This document shows positions 1-7,700 of a stretch of DNA of 17,081 nucleotides, one piece after another. The position numbers and the translations under genes were made by a program. This stretch comes from JAKGBX01 sp965366835. Lineage in GTDB: Bacteria > Pseudomonadota > Alphaproteobacteria > Rhodobacterales > Rhodobacteraceae. The stretch lies in the NCBI GenBank assembly GCA_965366835.1, contig CBDUGF010000077.1:1-17081 (forward strand), in the 5' to 3' direction. The number at the start of each line of letters is the position of its first letter. Within the stretch, counting starts at the first letter, position 1. The notes below the pieces were generated by a model. It did no database searches and was not told where the DNA came from. It was given only the letters and a program-made list of their open reading frames with translations.

Positions 1-327
1 CGGATCGCGCCCGATGGTGCCTGGCGCACCGATCTGCCGGATGTCGACACCGGCATCTATACCCTACGGGTCGATGAGATCGACGATGCCGGGCAAGTGA
101 CCAGCCGGGTCGAGACACCGTTCAAGCGTGAGGCGCAGGCGGTGGTGGCCGAGGCGGGCCAAGTGAGCGCCGTGACGGTTCAACCGGGCAACACGCTCTG
201 GGCAATCGCGCGGGAAAACTATGGCCAGGGTATCCTCTACGTGCGGCTCTATGAGGCCAACAAGGACCGCATTCGCGACCCCGATCTGATCTACCCCGGC
301 CAGGTTTTCGACATCCCGCACGAGTGA
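1..327 (+). CDS. LysM domain protein, C-terminal part (5' end outside window)
   Basis: The reading frame is open from the first base and stops with TGA at 325-327, giving 108 in-window codons. The last ~50 residues form a LysM domain: a VTVQPGNTLWAIA start, a central YGQGILYVRLYEANKDRI stretch and a closing DLIYPGQVFDIP, all typical of the fold that binds N-acetylglucosamine in peptidoglycan. The residues before it (GIYTLRVDEIDDAGQV) look like the end of an Ig-like or other beta-rich extracellular domain. The protein therefore probably acts in the periplasm or at the cell wall. Rhodobacterales genomes carry long LysM proteins ending this way, but the N-terminus is missing, so signal peptide and full architecture are unknown. 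The GTG at 97 is in frame, but the frame continues upstream with matching composition, so I treat it as internal. Confidence 0.85.
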   Translation, partial: RIAPDGAWRTDLPDVDTGIYTLRVDEIDDAGQVTSRVETPFKREAQAVVAEAGQVSAVTVQPGNTLWAIARENYGQGILYVRLYEANKDRIRDPDLIYPGQVFDIPHE

Positions 328-436
328 TCGCAGCGGCGACGCGGCAAACGACGAAACGTCACGGATTTTGACCCTGCCCACCGGGCGGTGGCCTGGGCAT
401 ACTGGGCCATTGCACGCAACGAAACGGGAGGCGGAA

Positions 437-1504
437 ATGGCGCAGCGGATACTTGTAGATCAGACCGATATCACCAAGGCGGTTCTGGATGAGGCAGCAT
501 CGCCGGACCTGTCCGAGGGTGAGGTGCGTTTGAAGCTGGAGAGTTTCGCACTGACCGCCAACAACGTGACCTATGCCGCCGCCGGGTTCGTGATCGGCTA
601 TTGGCGGTTCTTCCCTTCGGGCAGGGAGGGTCAGGGGATCGTTCCGGTCTGGGGCATGGCGCGGGTGGTGGAGAGCCGCAACGAAGCGCTCGCCGAGGGC
701 GCGCGGCTCTACGGGTTCTATCCGATGGGCGATGAGCTGGTGATCGCGCCAGAGGTATCGCCCGAGGGCAGCTTCGTGGACAAGAGCGCGCATCGAGCCG
801 ACTTGCCGCTGGTCTACAACACTTATGTTTCGATGCGCGAAGGCACCCCCGAGGACGACTATCTGCGGGCGTTGTTGCAGCCCTTGCTGGCGACTTCCTA
901 TCTGCTGTTCGACTGGCTGGCCGACAATGACTGGTTCGGCGCCGAGCAGATCGTGATCGGCAGCGCCTCGTCGAAAACCGGGCTGGGCCTGTGCAAGTTC
1001 CTCTCCGAGCCGGAAGAGCGGCCCTATCGGATTGTCGGGCTGACTTCGGAACGCAATCGCGGGTTTGTGCAAGCTCTGGGCGCCTGCGACGAGGTGTTGA
1101 GCTATAGCGAGATCGACAGGCTGGCACAGGTGCCGTCGGTCTATGTCGACATGGCGGGCAACGCCGATGTGAAGGCGCGGCTGCATCGCCACCTGGCGGA
1201 TCATCTGAAGCATTCCGCCGCGGTGGGCACCAGCCATTGGGACAAGTTCGCGCCCCCGGCCGATCTGCCAGGGCCAAAGCCGCAGTTTTTCTTTGCGCCG
1301 TCGCAGGTGGCCAAACGGCGCGAGGAATGGGGGCCGGGGGTGATCGAGAAAGAGATCACCAGGGCTTGGAAGCGGATCGCGGCGGATGCTGAAAGCTGGC
1401 TCGATCTGCGCCTGCATGACGGGCTGGGCTCGGCCATTCCGGTTTACCGCGATCTCGCGCTGGGCCGGGCCGAGCCGCGCGACGGGCATGTCATACGGAT
1501 TTGA
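437..1504 (+). CDS. DUF2855 family protein (MDR-like oxidoreductase fold)
   Basis: A 355-residue protein of the DUF2855 family, whose members resemble zinc-free medium-chain dehydrogenase/quinone oxidoreductases but have no established reaction. Supporting stretches are the early FALTANNVTYAAAGFVIGYW block (residues ~38-56), YNTYVSM (127-133), a central ATSYLLFDWLADNDWFGAEQ segment and a Rossmann-like loop IGSASSKTGLGL at ~174-185 that could bind NAD(P). I chose the ATG at 437 because GGGAGGCGG at 426-434 is a good ribosome binding site and the product then begins MAQRILVDQTD; the frame is open upstream to 368 but without family-like sequence. It is predicted cytoplasmic. It lies 74 bases before the ABC exporter on the same strand and may share its transcript. 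Family assignment is from recognition of the sequence; no substrate can be inferred. Confidence 0.85.
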   Translation: MAQRILVDQTDITKAVLDEAASPDLSEGEVRLKLESFALTANNVTYAAAGFVIGYWRFFPSGREGQGIVPVWGMARVVESRNEALAEGARLYGFYPMGDELVIAPEVSPEGSFVDKSAHRADLPLVYNTYVSMREGTPEDDYLRALLQPLLATSYLLFDWLADNDWFGAEQIVIGSASSKTGLGLCKFLSEPEERPYRIVGLTSERNRGFVQALGACDEVLSYSEIDRLAQVPSVYVDMAGNADVKARLHRHLADHLKHSAAVGTSHWDKFAPPADLPGPKPQFFFAPSQVAKRREEWGPGVIEKEITRAWKRIAADAESWLDLRLHDGLGSAIPVYRDLALGRAEPRDGHVIRI

Positions 1505-1578
1505 GCGCGCGCACGGCTGGCATTCCCGGAGCAGGCAGCTTATCTACGAGGTCTTGAACAGGTAAAGGACCGAAACGC

Positions 1579-3399
1579 ATGCGGCGTGCCAATCCGGAGA
1601 TAGAGGACGAGGTGATCGAGGTGCGCCGTTCCGGCTGGCGCACGATCCGCCGCGTCGCGCCCTATCTCTGGCCGCGCGAGCAAGCTTGGGTCAAGCGGCG
1701 CGTTGTCTTTTCGATGGTGGCGCTGTTCCTGTCCAAGCTGATCGCGGTGGGCACGCCGATCCTCTACAAATGGGCGGTCGATACGCTGGGTGGCGTCGGG
1801 GTGAGCGAGCTGGCGCTGGGGGCGGTGGGGCTGACCGTTGCCTATGGCATGGCGCGGTTGATGACCAACGGGTTCCAGCAGCTGCGCGACGCGATCTTCG
1901 CCGCCGTGGGGCAGCGCGCGCTGCGCCAGCTTGCGCTGGAGACCTTCCGCCACATCCATGCGCTTTCGATGCGCTATCACATCACCCGCAAGACCGGCGG
2001 GTTGAGCCGGATCATCGAGCGCGGCGTGAAGGGCGTGGAATTCCTGCTGCGCTTCATGCTGTTCAGTGTCGGGCCGCTGATCCTCGAATTGGCGATGATC
2101 GCGGGCGTGCTCTTCTTCCTCTTCGACGTCTGGTATCTGGCGGTCGTTGCGGTGACCATCGCGTTTTATGTCTGGTTCACCTTCAAGGTCACCGAATGGC
2201 GCGTGAAGCTGCGCCGCGAGATGAACGATCAGGACACCGATGCCAACCAGAAGGCGATCGACAGCCTGCTCAATTTCGAAACCGTCAAGTATTTCGGCGC
2301 CGAGGAGCGCGAGGCAAGGCGCTATGACGGGGCCATGGCGCTTTATGCCCAGGCCGCGCTCAAGACCGCCTATTCGCTGGCTTTCCTGAACTTCGGCCAG
2401 GCCTTCCTGATCACCGGCGGCCTGGTGGTGGTGATGGTGATGGCCGCTATCGGGGTCGAGCGCGGCGCGCTGACGGTGGGCGATTTCGTGATGGTCAATG
2501 CCTACATGATCCAGATCACCATGCCGCTCAACTTCCTCGGCACGGTCTATCGAGAAATCCGCCAGTCGCTGGTCGACATGGGCGAAATGTTCAACCTGCT
2601 GGAGCAGCCCACGGAAGTGGCCGACAAGCCCGGCGCGCCGGCGCTGAAGGTGCAGGGCGGCACGGTGCGGCTCGAGGATGTGCGCTTTGGCTATGATGCC
2701 GCGCGCGGTATCCTGAAAGGCGTGTCGCTCGAGGTTCCGGCCGGGCAGACTGTGGCCATCGTTGGTTCGTCCGGCTCGGGGAAATCGACCATCGGGCGGC
2801 TGTTGTTCCGGTTTTACGATGTGCAGGGCGGCAAGCTCGAAATCGACGGCCAGGATGTGCGCGACGTGACCCAGGCCAGCCTGCATGACGCCATCGGCGT
2901 GGTGCCGCAGGACACGGTGCTGTTCAACGACACGATCCGCTACAACATCGCCTATGGCCGCGATGGCGCGACCGACGACGAGATCGTGGCGGCGGCGAAG
3001 GCGGCGCAGATTCACGAGTTCATCGAGGCGCTGCCGCAGGGCTATGACACGACGGTAGGCGAGCGCGGGCTGAAGCTTTCGGGCGGCGAGAAGCAGCGGG
3101 TGGGGATCGCCCGGACGCTGCTGAAGGATCCGCCGATCCTGCTGCTCGACGAGGCCACGAGCGCGCTTGATACAGAGACCGAACAGGAGATCCAGGGCGC
3201 GCTGGCCCGGGCCGGGCAGGGGCGCACCGTGATCACCATCGCGCACCGGCTCAGCACGATTGCCGATGCTGATCGGATCATCGTGCTGGAAGACGGCCAG
3301 ATCGTCGAGGAAGGCACCCATAACGATCTGCTGACACGCTCGGGACGGTATGCCAATCTCTGGCAAAGACAAGCAAGCGAACGCGAGGAGGCGGCGTGA
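1579..3399 (+). CDS. Atm1/HMT1-type ABC exporter, fused permease and ATPase
   Basis: A 606-residue half-transporter: an N-terminal six-helix membrane domain (~45-325) and a C-terminal ATPase. Visible ATPase motifs are Walker A GSSGSGKST (396-404), signature LSGGEKQR (500-507), Walker B ILLLDE (520-525), the D-loop SALD and the switch histidine in AHR (H556). The membrane domain carries the Atm1-like TEWR...LRREMN...DTDANQKAIDSLLN block and LNFLGTVYREIR. In characterised Atm1 proteins these regions line the glutathione-derivative pocket. Family members (mitochondrial Atm1, bacterial NaAtm1) export glutathione conjugates, linked to Fe-S protein maturation or heavy-metal detoxification; which of these applies here is inference. 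It would act as an inner-membrane homodimer. AAAGGA at 1564-1569 supports the ATG at 1579. The gene ends one base before the GNAT start, so the two are almost certainly cotranscribed. Confidence 0.93.
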   Translation: MRRANPEIEDEVIEVRRSGWRTIRRVAPYLWPREQAWVKRRVVFSMVALFLSKLIAVGTPILYKWAVDTLGGVGVSELALGAVGLTVAYGMARLMTNGFQQLRDAIFAAVGQRALRQLALETFRHIHALSMRYHITRKTGGLSRIIERGVKGVEFLLRFMLFSVGPLILELAMIAGVLFFLFDVWYLAVVAVTIAFYVWFTFKVTEWRVKLRREMNDQDTDANQKAIDSLLNFETVKYFGAEEREARRYDGAMALYAQAALKTAYSLAFLNFGQAFLITGGLVVVMVMAAIGVERGALTVGDFVMVNAYMIQITMPLNFLGTVYREIRQSLVDMGEMFNLLEQPTEVADKPGAPALKVQGGTVRLEDVRFGYDAARGILKGVSLEVPAGQTVAIVGSSGSGKSTIGRLLFRFYDVQGGKLEIDGQDVRDVTQASLHDAIGVVPQDTVLFNDTIRYNIAYGRDGATDDEIVAAAKAAQIHEFIEALPQGYDTTVGERGLKLSGGEKQRVGIARTLLKDPPILLLDEATSALDTETEQEIQGALARAGQGRTVITIAHRLSTIADADRIIVLEDGQIVEEGTHNDLLTRSGRYANLWQRQASEREEAA

Positions 3400-3400
3400 G

Positions 3401-3853
3401 ATGACTGTGACGGTGCGACCGGTGACGCCGGATGACAAGGCGGAATGGAGCCGGATGTGGGAGCTCTATCTGGCATTCTATGAAACCAGCCGCCCGCCCG
3501 AGGTGTTCGAGCAGAGCTGGAGATGGATCTTGGAGGGCGCACATGACATGCATTCGGCGATTGCCGAGGCCGCAGACGGGCGCGCCATCGGGATCGTGAA
3601 CTTCCTCTATCACCATTCGTTCTGGGCTGCCGAACCCAAGATCTATCTCAACGATCTCTATGTCGATCCCGATGCGCGAGGCACCGGGGCAGGGCGGGCG
3701 ATGATCGAACATGTCGGGCGTCACGCCGCCAAGAACGGCGCGGCGTCGGTCTATTGGCTTACCGCAGAGGACAACGCCGAAGCGCGCCGGCTCTATGACC
3801 GGATCGCGCAGAAATCGGTTTTCGTGCATTACACGATGGTGCCGGACGGCTGA
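3401..3853 (+). CDS. GNAT family N-acetyltransferase
   Basis: A 150-residue GNAT-fold protein, the usual length for a single-domain member. Motif A is clear: beta strand IYLNDLYVDPDAR (81-93) followed by the acetyl-CoA pyrophosphate loop RGTGAG (93-98) and a helix. Motif B follows as YWLTAEDNAEARRLYDRI (118-135), where the N..A..LYD pattern is typical. It should transfer acetyl from acetyl-CoA to an amine, but the acceptor (small molecule or protein) cannot be told. The ATG at 3401 follows the exporter stop by one base, and its ribosome site GAGGAGG (3385-3391) lies inside the exporter gene, which argues for translational coupling. Neighbouring genes give no firm hint about the substrate. Confidence 0.9.
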   Translation: MTVTVRPVTPDDKAEWSRMWELYLAFYETSRPPEVFEQSWRWILEGAHDMHSAIAEAADGRAIGIVNFLYHHSFWAAEPKIYLNDLYVDPDARGTGAGRAMIEHVGRHAAKNGAASVYWLTAEDNAEARRLYDRIAQKSVFVHYTMVPDG

Positions 3854-3854
3854 G

Positions 3855-3876
3855 CCCGGCACGATATCAGGCCGGG
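3855..3876. other. Inverted repeat between convergent genes
   Basis: CCCGGC at 3855-3860 and GCCGGG at 3871-3876 can form a 6-bp stem with a 10-base loop. The stem spans the 13-base gap between the GNAT stop (3851-3853) and the dioxygenase stop (3867-3869), so it could help end transcription in both directions. There is no T-run on either side, so a rho-independent terminator is not demonstrated. Confidence 0.35.
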
Positions 3877-4694
3877 TCGAGCGCGCAGCCTTCGACGGTG
3901 ACGCGGTGCATGTAGCGGCGATATCCGTGGTAGTCGTTGATCGCCTTGTGCCAGGTCGCGCGATTGTCCCACATGGTCACATCGCCGGGGTGCCAGCGCA
4001 CCCGGGCCTGAAACTCGGGCTTCTGGCAATGCTCGTAGATCGCCCCGAGGATCGCGCGCGATTCAATGGCCGAGAGACCCTCGATGCGTGTGGTGAACTG
4101 CGGATTGACGAACAGCGATCTGCGCCCCGAAAGCGGATGGCGGATCACCACGGGATGCAGCACGTCCTGGGTCGCCGCGGCGGCATTTGCGATGCGGCCC
4201 GATTTGGCGCTGTCGCTATCGGCTGCATCGGCGCCGAACACATGGCGGGAGCTGTGCCAGGCCCGAAGCCCGGCCAGCATTTCGCGAAAGCGCGGCGAAA
4301 GCGCGTCGTAGGCGGCGCAGGTGGAGGCAAAGACCGTATCACCACCCTGTGGCGGAATGTCGATGCCATGCAGGATCGAGCCGAGAGCGGGTTCATCGTC
4401 ATAGGCATGATCGGTATGCCATTCCTCGCCGATCGCCCCGGTCTGATCGGGTTCTTTCACCACAAGGGCGATCTCGGGATGGCTGCTCAGGGGCTTGAAA
4501 AACCGATTGACGTTGATGTCCCCGAATTTACGCGCAAAGGCGAGATGATCGTCCGGGGAAATCGACTGATCGCGCAGGACGATGACCGAATGGTCGATGA
4601 ACGCCTGTTGGATAGCCGGAAATTGCGCCGGATCGCGCAGATCAGCGCCGCTGATCTCGGCGCCGAACAGGCCTGTGAGCCGCTGTATCTCCAT
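3867..4694 (-). CDS. TauD/TfdA-family Fe(II)/2-oxoglutarate dioxygenase
   Basis: Numbered from the ATG at 4694 the protein has 275 residues, close to E. coli TauD (283). It aligns with TauD from FGAEISGADL to the C-terminus. The iron ligands are present as WHTD (H93, D95) and the distal H249 in WDNRATWH; R260 matches the 2-oxoglutarate-binding Arg and R264 the substrate-sulfonate Arg of TauD. The positions of TauD His70 and Asn95 are Asn63 and Gly89 here, so taurine is unlikely as the substrate. The enzyme should hydroxylate a small, probably acidic, compound in the cytoplasm, with 2-oxoglutarate going to succinate and CO2. In-frame ATGs also lie at 4703 and 4724; I prefer 4694 because AGGATGG sits just upstream. 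It follows the RND permease on the same strand after ~70 bases and may be cotranscribed with it. Confidence 0.88.
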   Translation of the reverse strand: MEIQRLTGLFGAEISGADLRDPAQFPAIQQAFIDHSVIVLRDQSISPDDHLAFARKFGDINVNRFFKPLSSHPEIALVVKEPDQTGAIGEEWHTDHAYDDEPALGSILHGIDIPPQGGDTVFASTCAAYDALSPRFREMLAGLRAWHSSRHVFGADAADSDSAKSGRIANAAAATQDVLHPVVIRHPLSGRRSLFVNPQFTTRIEGLSAIESRAILGAIYEHCQKPEFQARVRWHPGDVTMWDNRATWHKAINDYHGYRRYMHRVTVEGCALDPA

Positions 4695-4763
4695 TGTCGC
4701 CATCCTGGATTCTGAGTCGTGCATCAGCTTGCGGTAAGACGCGCCGGATGTGCAAGGATGACG

Positions 4764-7700
4764 TCACTCGGCGGCGCGCACCGTGTCGTCGCCTTCGTGT
4801 TTGGAGTCGCTGTCATCTTCGCCGCCACCGCCGGTGTCAGCCTCGTCGGGCAGTTGCGGGCCTGCCTCGGTCGGCGAGGATGCAGGATCTTCGGTCTCGC
4901 CCTGTGCCTCCGCGCCGGGCGCGGCTCCGAGCTTTCCGGCACGCGCCAGGATGCCCTTGAGATCGTCGATATCCGGGGCCTCGTCCTCATCCTCTTCCGG
5001 CTGGAAGGCGCGGGTATCGGCGTCCCAGTCCTCGGGCCCGAGCAGTTCGGGCGCGCGGATGCGGCGTGCCGCGCGGCGCAGCGCCCAATCCTGTGCCGCC
5101 TTGCTGGCGCGGCCCATCGAGAGCACCTTGAGCGCCCGGGCGAGCCAGCCGACATAGGTGGCGAACCAGACCCTGAGGGCCAGCATCGAGGGCGTAAAGA
5201 CCAGCGTCAGCACCGTGGCGATGCCGAGCCCGAAGACCACCGCGGTGGCCAGTTGGTTCCACCACCGTGCGGTCGGGCTGTCGATCGAATAGCCGCCGCC
5301 GAAGAAATCGAGGCTGAGGCCGAACATCATCGGGGCGAGGCCCGCCATTGTGGTGATCGTGGTCAGTAGCACGGGGCGGATGCGGTCTTCGGCGGTGCGG
5401 ATGATCGCCTCGATCCGCGGCATGTAGCCGGAATATTCCTGATAGGTGTCGATCAGGACAATGTTGTTGTTCACCACGATTCCCGCCAGCGCCACGATGC
5501 CGGTGCCGGTCATGATGATCGAGAAGGTCTGGTCCATCACCAGCATGCCGATCAGCACACCGGTGGTCGACAGCACCACTGCGAGCAGCACCAGAACCGA
5601 ATTGTAGACGCTGTTGAACTGCGCCAGCAGGATGATGAACATCAGCCCCAGCGCGCCGGCGAAAGCCGATTGCAGGAACGCCTGGGATTCGGCCTGATCG
5701 TCCTGATCGCCGGTCCATTCCCATTCCACATCGCCTGGCAGGGGCGCGCCCTTCAGCCATTCGGTGAGCGTGGCGATGCGCTCATTGGCCGTCATCGGCG
5801 TGGTTGCGATCGAGGCGCCCGCATCGACCAGGGCTTGCAGATCCCCGGCGCGGGCCAGGTCGCGGTCGGACTGGAAATCGAAATAGCGGGTGGTCTCGGT
5901 GCCTTTGCCCATGCCGAAGAAACCTGGCGTAGAGAAATTCAGCGCGATGTCATACTTCGCCCCGACCGCGACCTCCTGCGGCGACAGCTCGGAGCCGAAG
6001 CCAAGCTTGATCGTGTAAGTCTCCGCCGGGTCTGTAGCCTCGCCCGATTGCGCAGCCGCGGCGTTCTGCTCGCGGATTTCCGCTGCGAAAGGCGTGTCTG
6101 CGGCCAGTTCGCTTGGCAGGGTGAGCTGGATGAAGCTGCGCCTGCCTTCGACCCCCGCCTTGACGTCGAAATACCGGGTCTGTTCGGTGCGGTTGATTTC
6201 GGCGAGGCCGCGCACCGGCTCGCGGGTGACGAAATTGCTGAGCGGCACCAGCCCTTCGGCGGTGCGCAGTTTCAGGCTGTCGAGGGTCGACAGAACCCGA
6301 TCGGCTTCGGGCAGGCGGACGCGGATTTCGATTTCTTCATCCGAGCTGTCGACGCGCATGGTATCGAGCAGGATGCCGCGGGTGACGAGCTGCACCATGC
6401 CGCCCACCGTGGCGACATCGGCGCCATAGCGCCCGGCCTTTTCGACATCGACATTGATCTGCCAGTCGATCCGGGGCAGAGGCAGCGTATCCTCCACCAG
6501 GGTCAGGCCGGGCGTGGCATCGAATTTCTCGCGCACCGTGTCGACCGCGCCGGTGAGCGTCTCCCAGTTGTCGCCCTTGAGGCGCAGATGCACCGGCTTG
6601 GCCGAGGCCGGGCCGCGGGCCTGGGCCAGGATCTCGACCTTGATGCCGGGGATCTGTTCGAGCGCAGCCGTCAGTTCGGCGATGATCACGTCGCCGTCGA
6701 ACTCGGCGGCCTTGATATCGCGCATCACCGTGTAGTTCAGAAGCGGGATGGTGAACCACGGCTCCTTGGCATCCGGGCGGTCCTTCCAGGCGATGGTTTC
6801 AAGCTGCACCTGGCCGATCGTGTCCTTCGGCGGCTGGGCGCCGCCGGTGTTGTTGTTGAGCCCGCTTTCGCCCGAGAAGGCAAAGGCGTTCTTGACCCCG
6901 GGATGCGCCAGCACGACCGCTTCCGCCGCGCCCACCAGCGCGTCTTTTTGCTCGATCGACAAGTTGCCGCGGGCGCGGACATAGACGATTGCCTGCTCGG
7001 GTTCGGAATCGACGAAGAACTCGGTGCCTCTGTTGTGTTCGCCGAAATAGGTGAAGACCTGCACCACCATCAGCACCACTGCCACCACGGTGACGATCGG
7101 CATGACCGGATTGCCGGTGATGAACTTGATCAGCATGCCGAAGGGCGTGCGCTTGCGCTTGTCCGATGGCGGCTTGCGGCGTTCGAACTTGGCCGCGCCG
7201 ACAGTGATCGAGCTGAGCATCGAACCGACGAGGAAGATCACGATCCCGGGCAGGTAGGCCATGAAGCCGTCACCCGGCGGCGTGCCGTCGAACAGATGCC
7301 CGGGGCTGAGGGTCTGCCGCGCGCCGAGATAGACCAGGTAGAGCGAGGGCGGCACCAGGAGCAGGCGCACGGCCCAGTGCACATGGCCGCGCAGCCAGTT
7401 TGAGCCGTTGTTGAACTTGCGTGTCATCCGCCCCGAGACGCCGCCCATTACCGGCAGATAGATCAGCGCCACGATCAGAGAGGCCGACAGCACGAAGATC
7501 AGCGTGACCGGCAACATGCCCATGAACTGCCCCGGCACCCCGGGCCAGAACAGCATCGGCAGGAAGGCGCAAAGCGTGGTCGCCGTCGACGAGACCACCG
7601 GCCAGAACATGCGCTTGGCGGCTTCGACATAGGCGTGCATCGGGCCGACCCCGGCGGTGATCCGCTTGTCGGCATATTCGACCACCACGATGGCACCATC

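Noticed and set aside
1540..3438. Long open frame (632 codons) antisense to the ABC exporter
   Set aside because: It exactly mirrors a complete, motif-bearing ABC exporter; its translation is Arg/His/Gln-rich with no recognisable domain. This is the usual antisense effect of GC-rich codon bias.
3867..4694. Naming the dioxygenase tauD (taurine dioxygenase)
   Set aside because: The iron and 2-oxoglutarate residues fit, but the taurine-contacting His70 and Asn95 positions are Asn and Gly, and no taurine transporter genes are adjacent.
5670..7403. Long open frame (577 codons) antisense to the RND permease
   Set aside because: It lies wholly inside the permease gene on the other strand, has a His/Asp/Arg-rich composition and no family signature.
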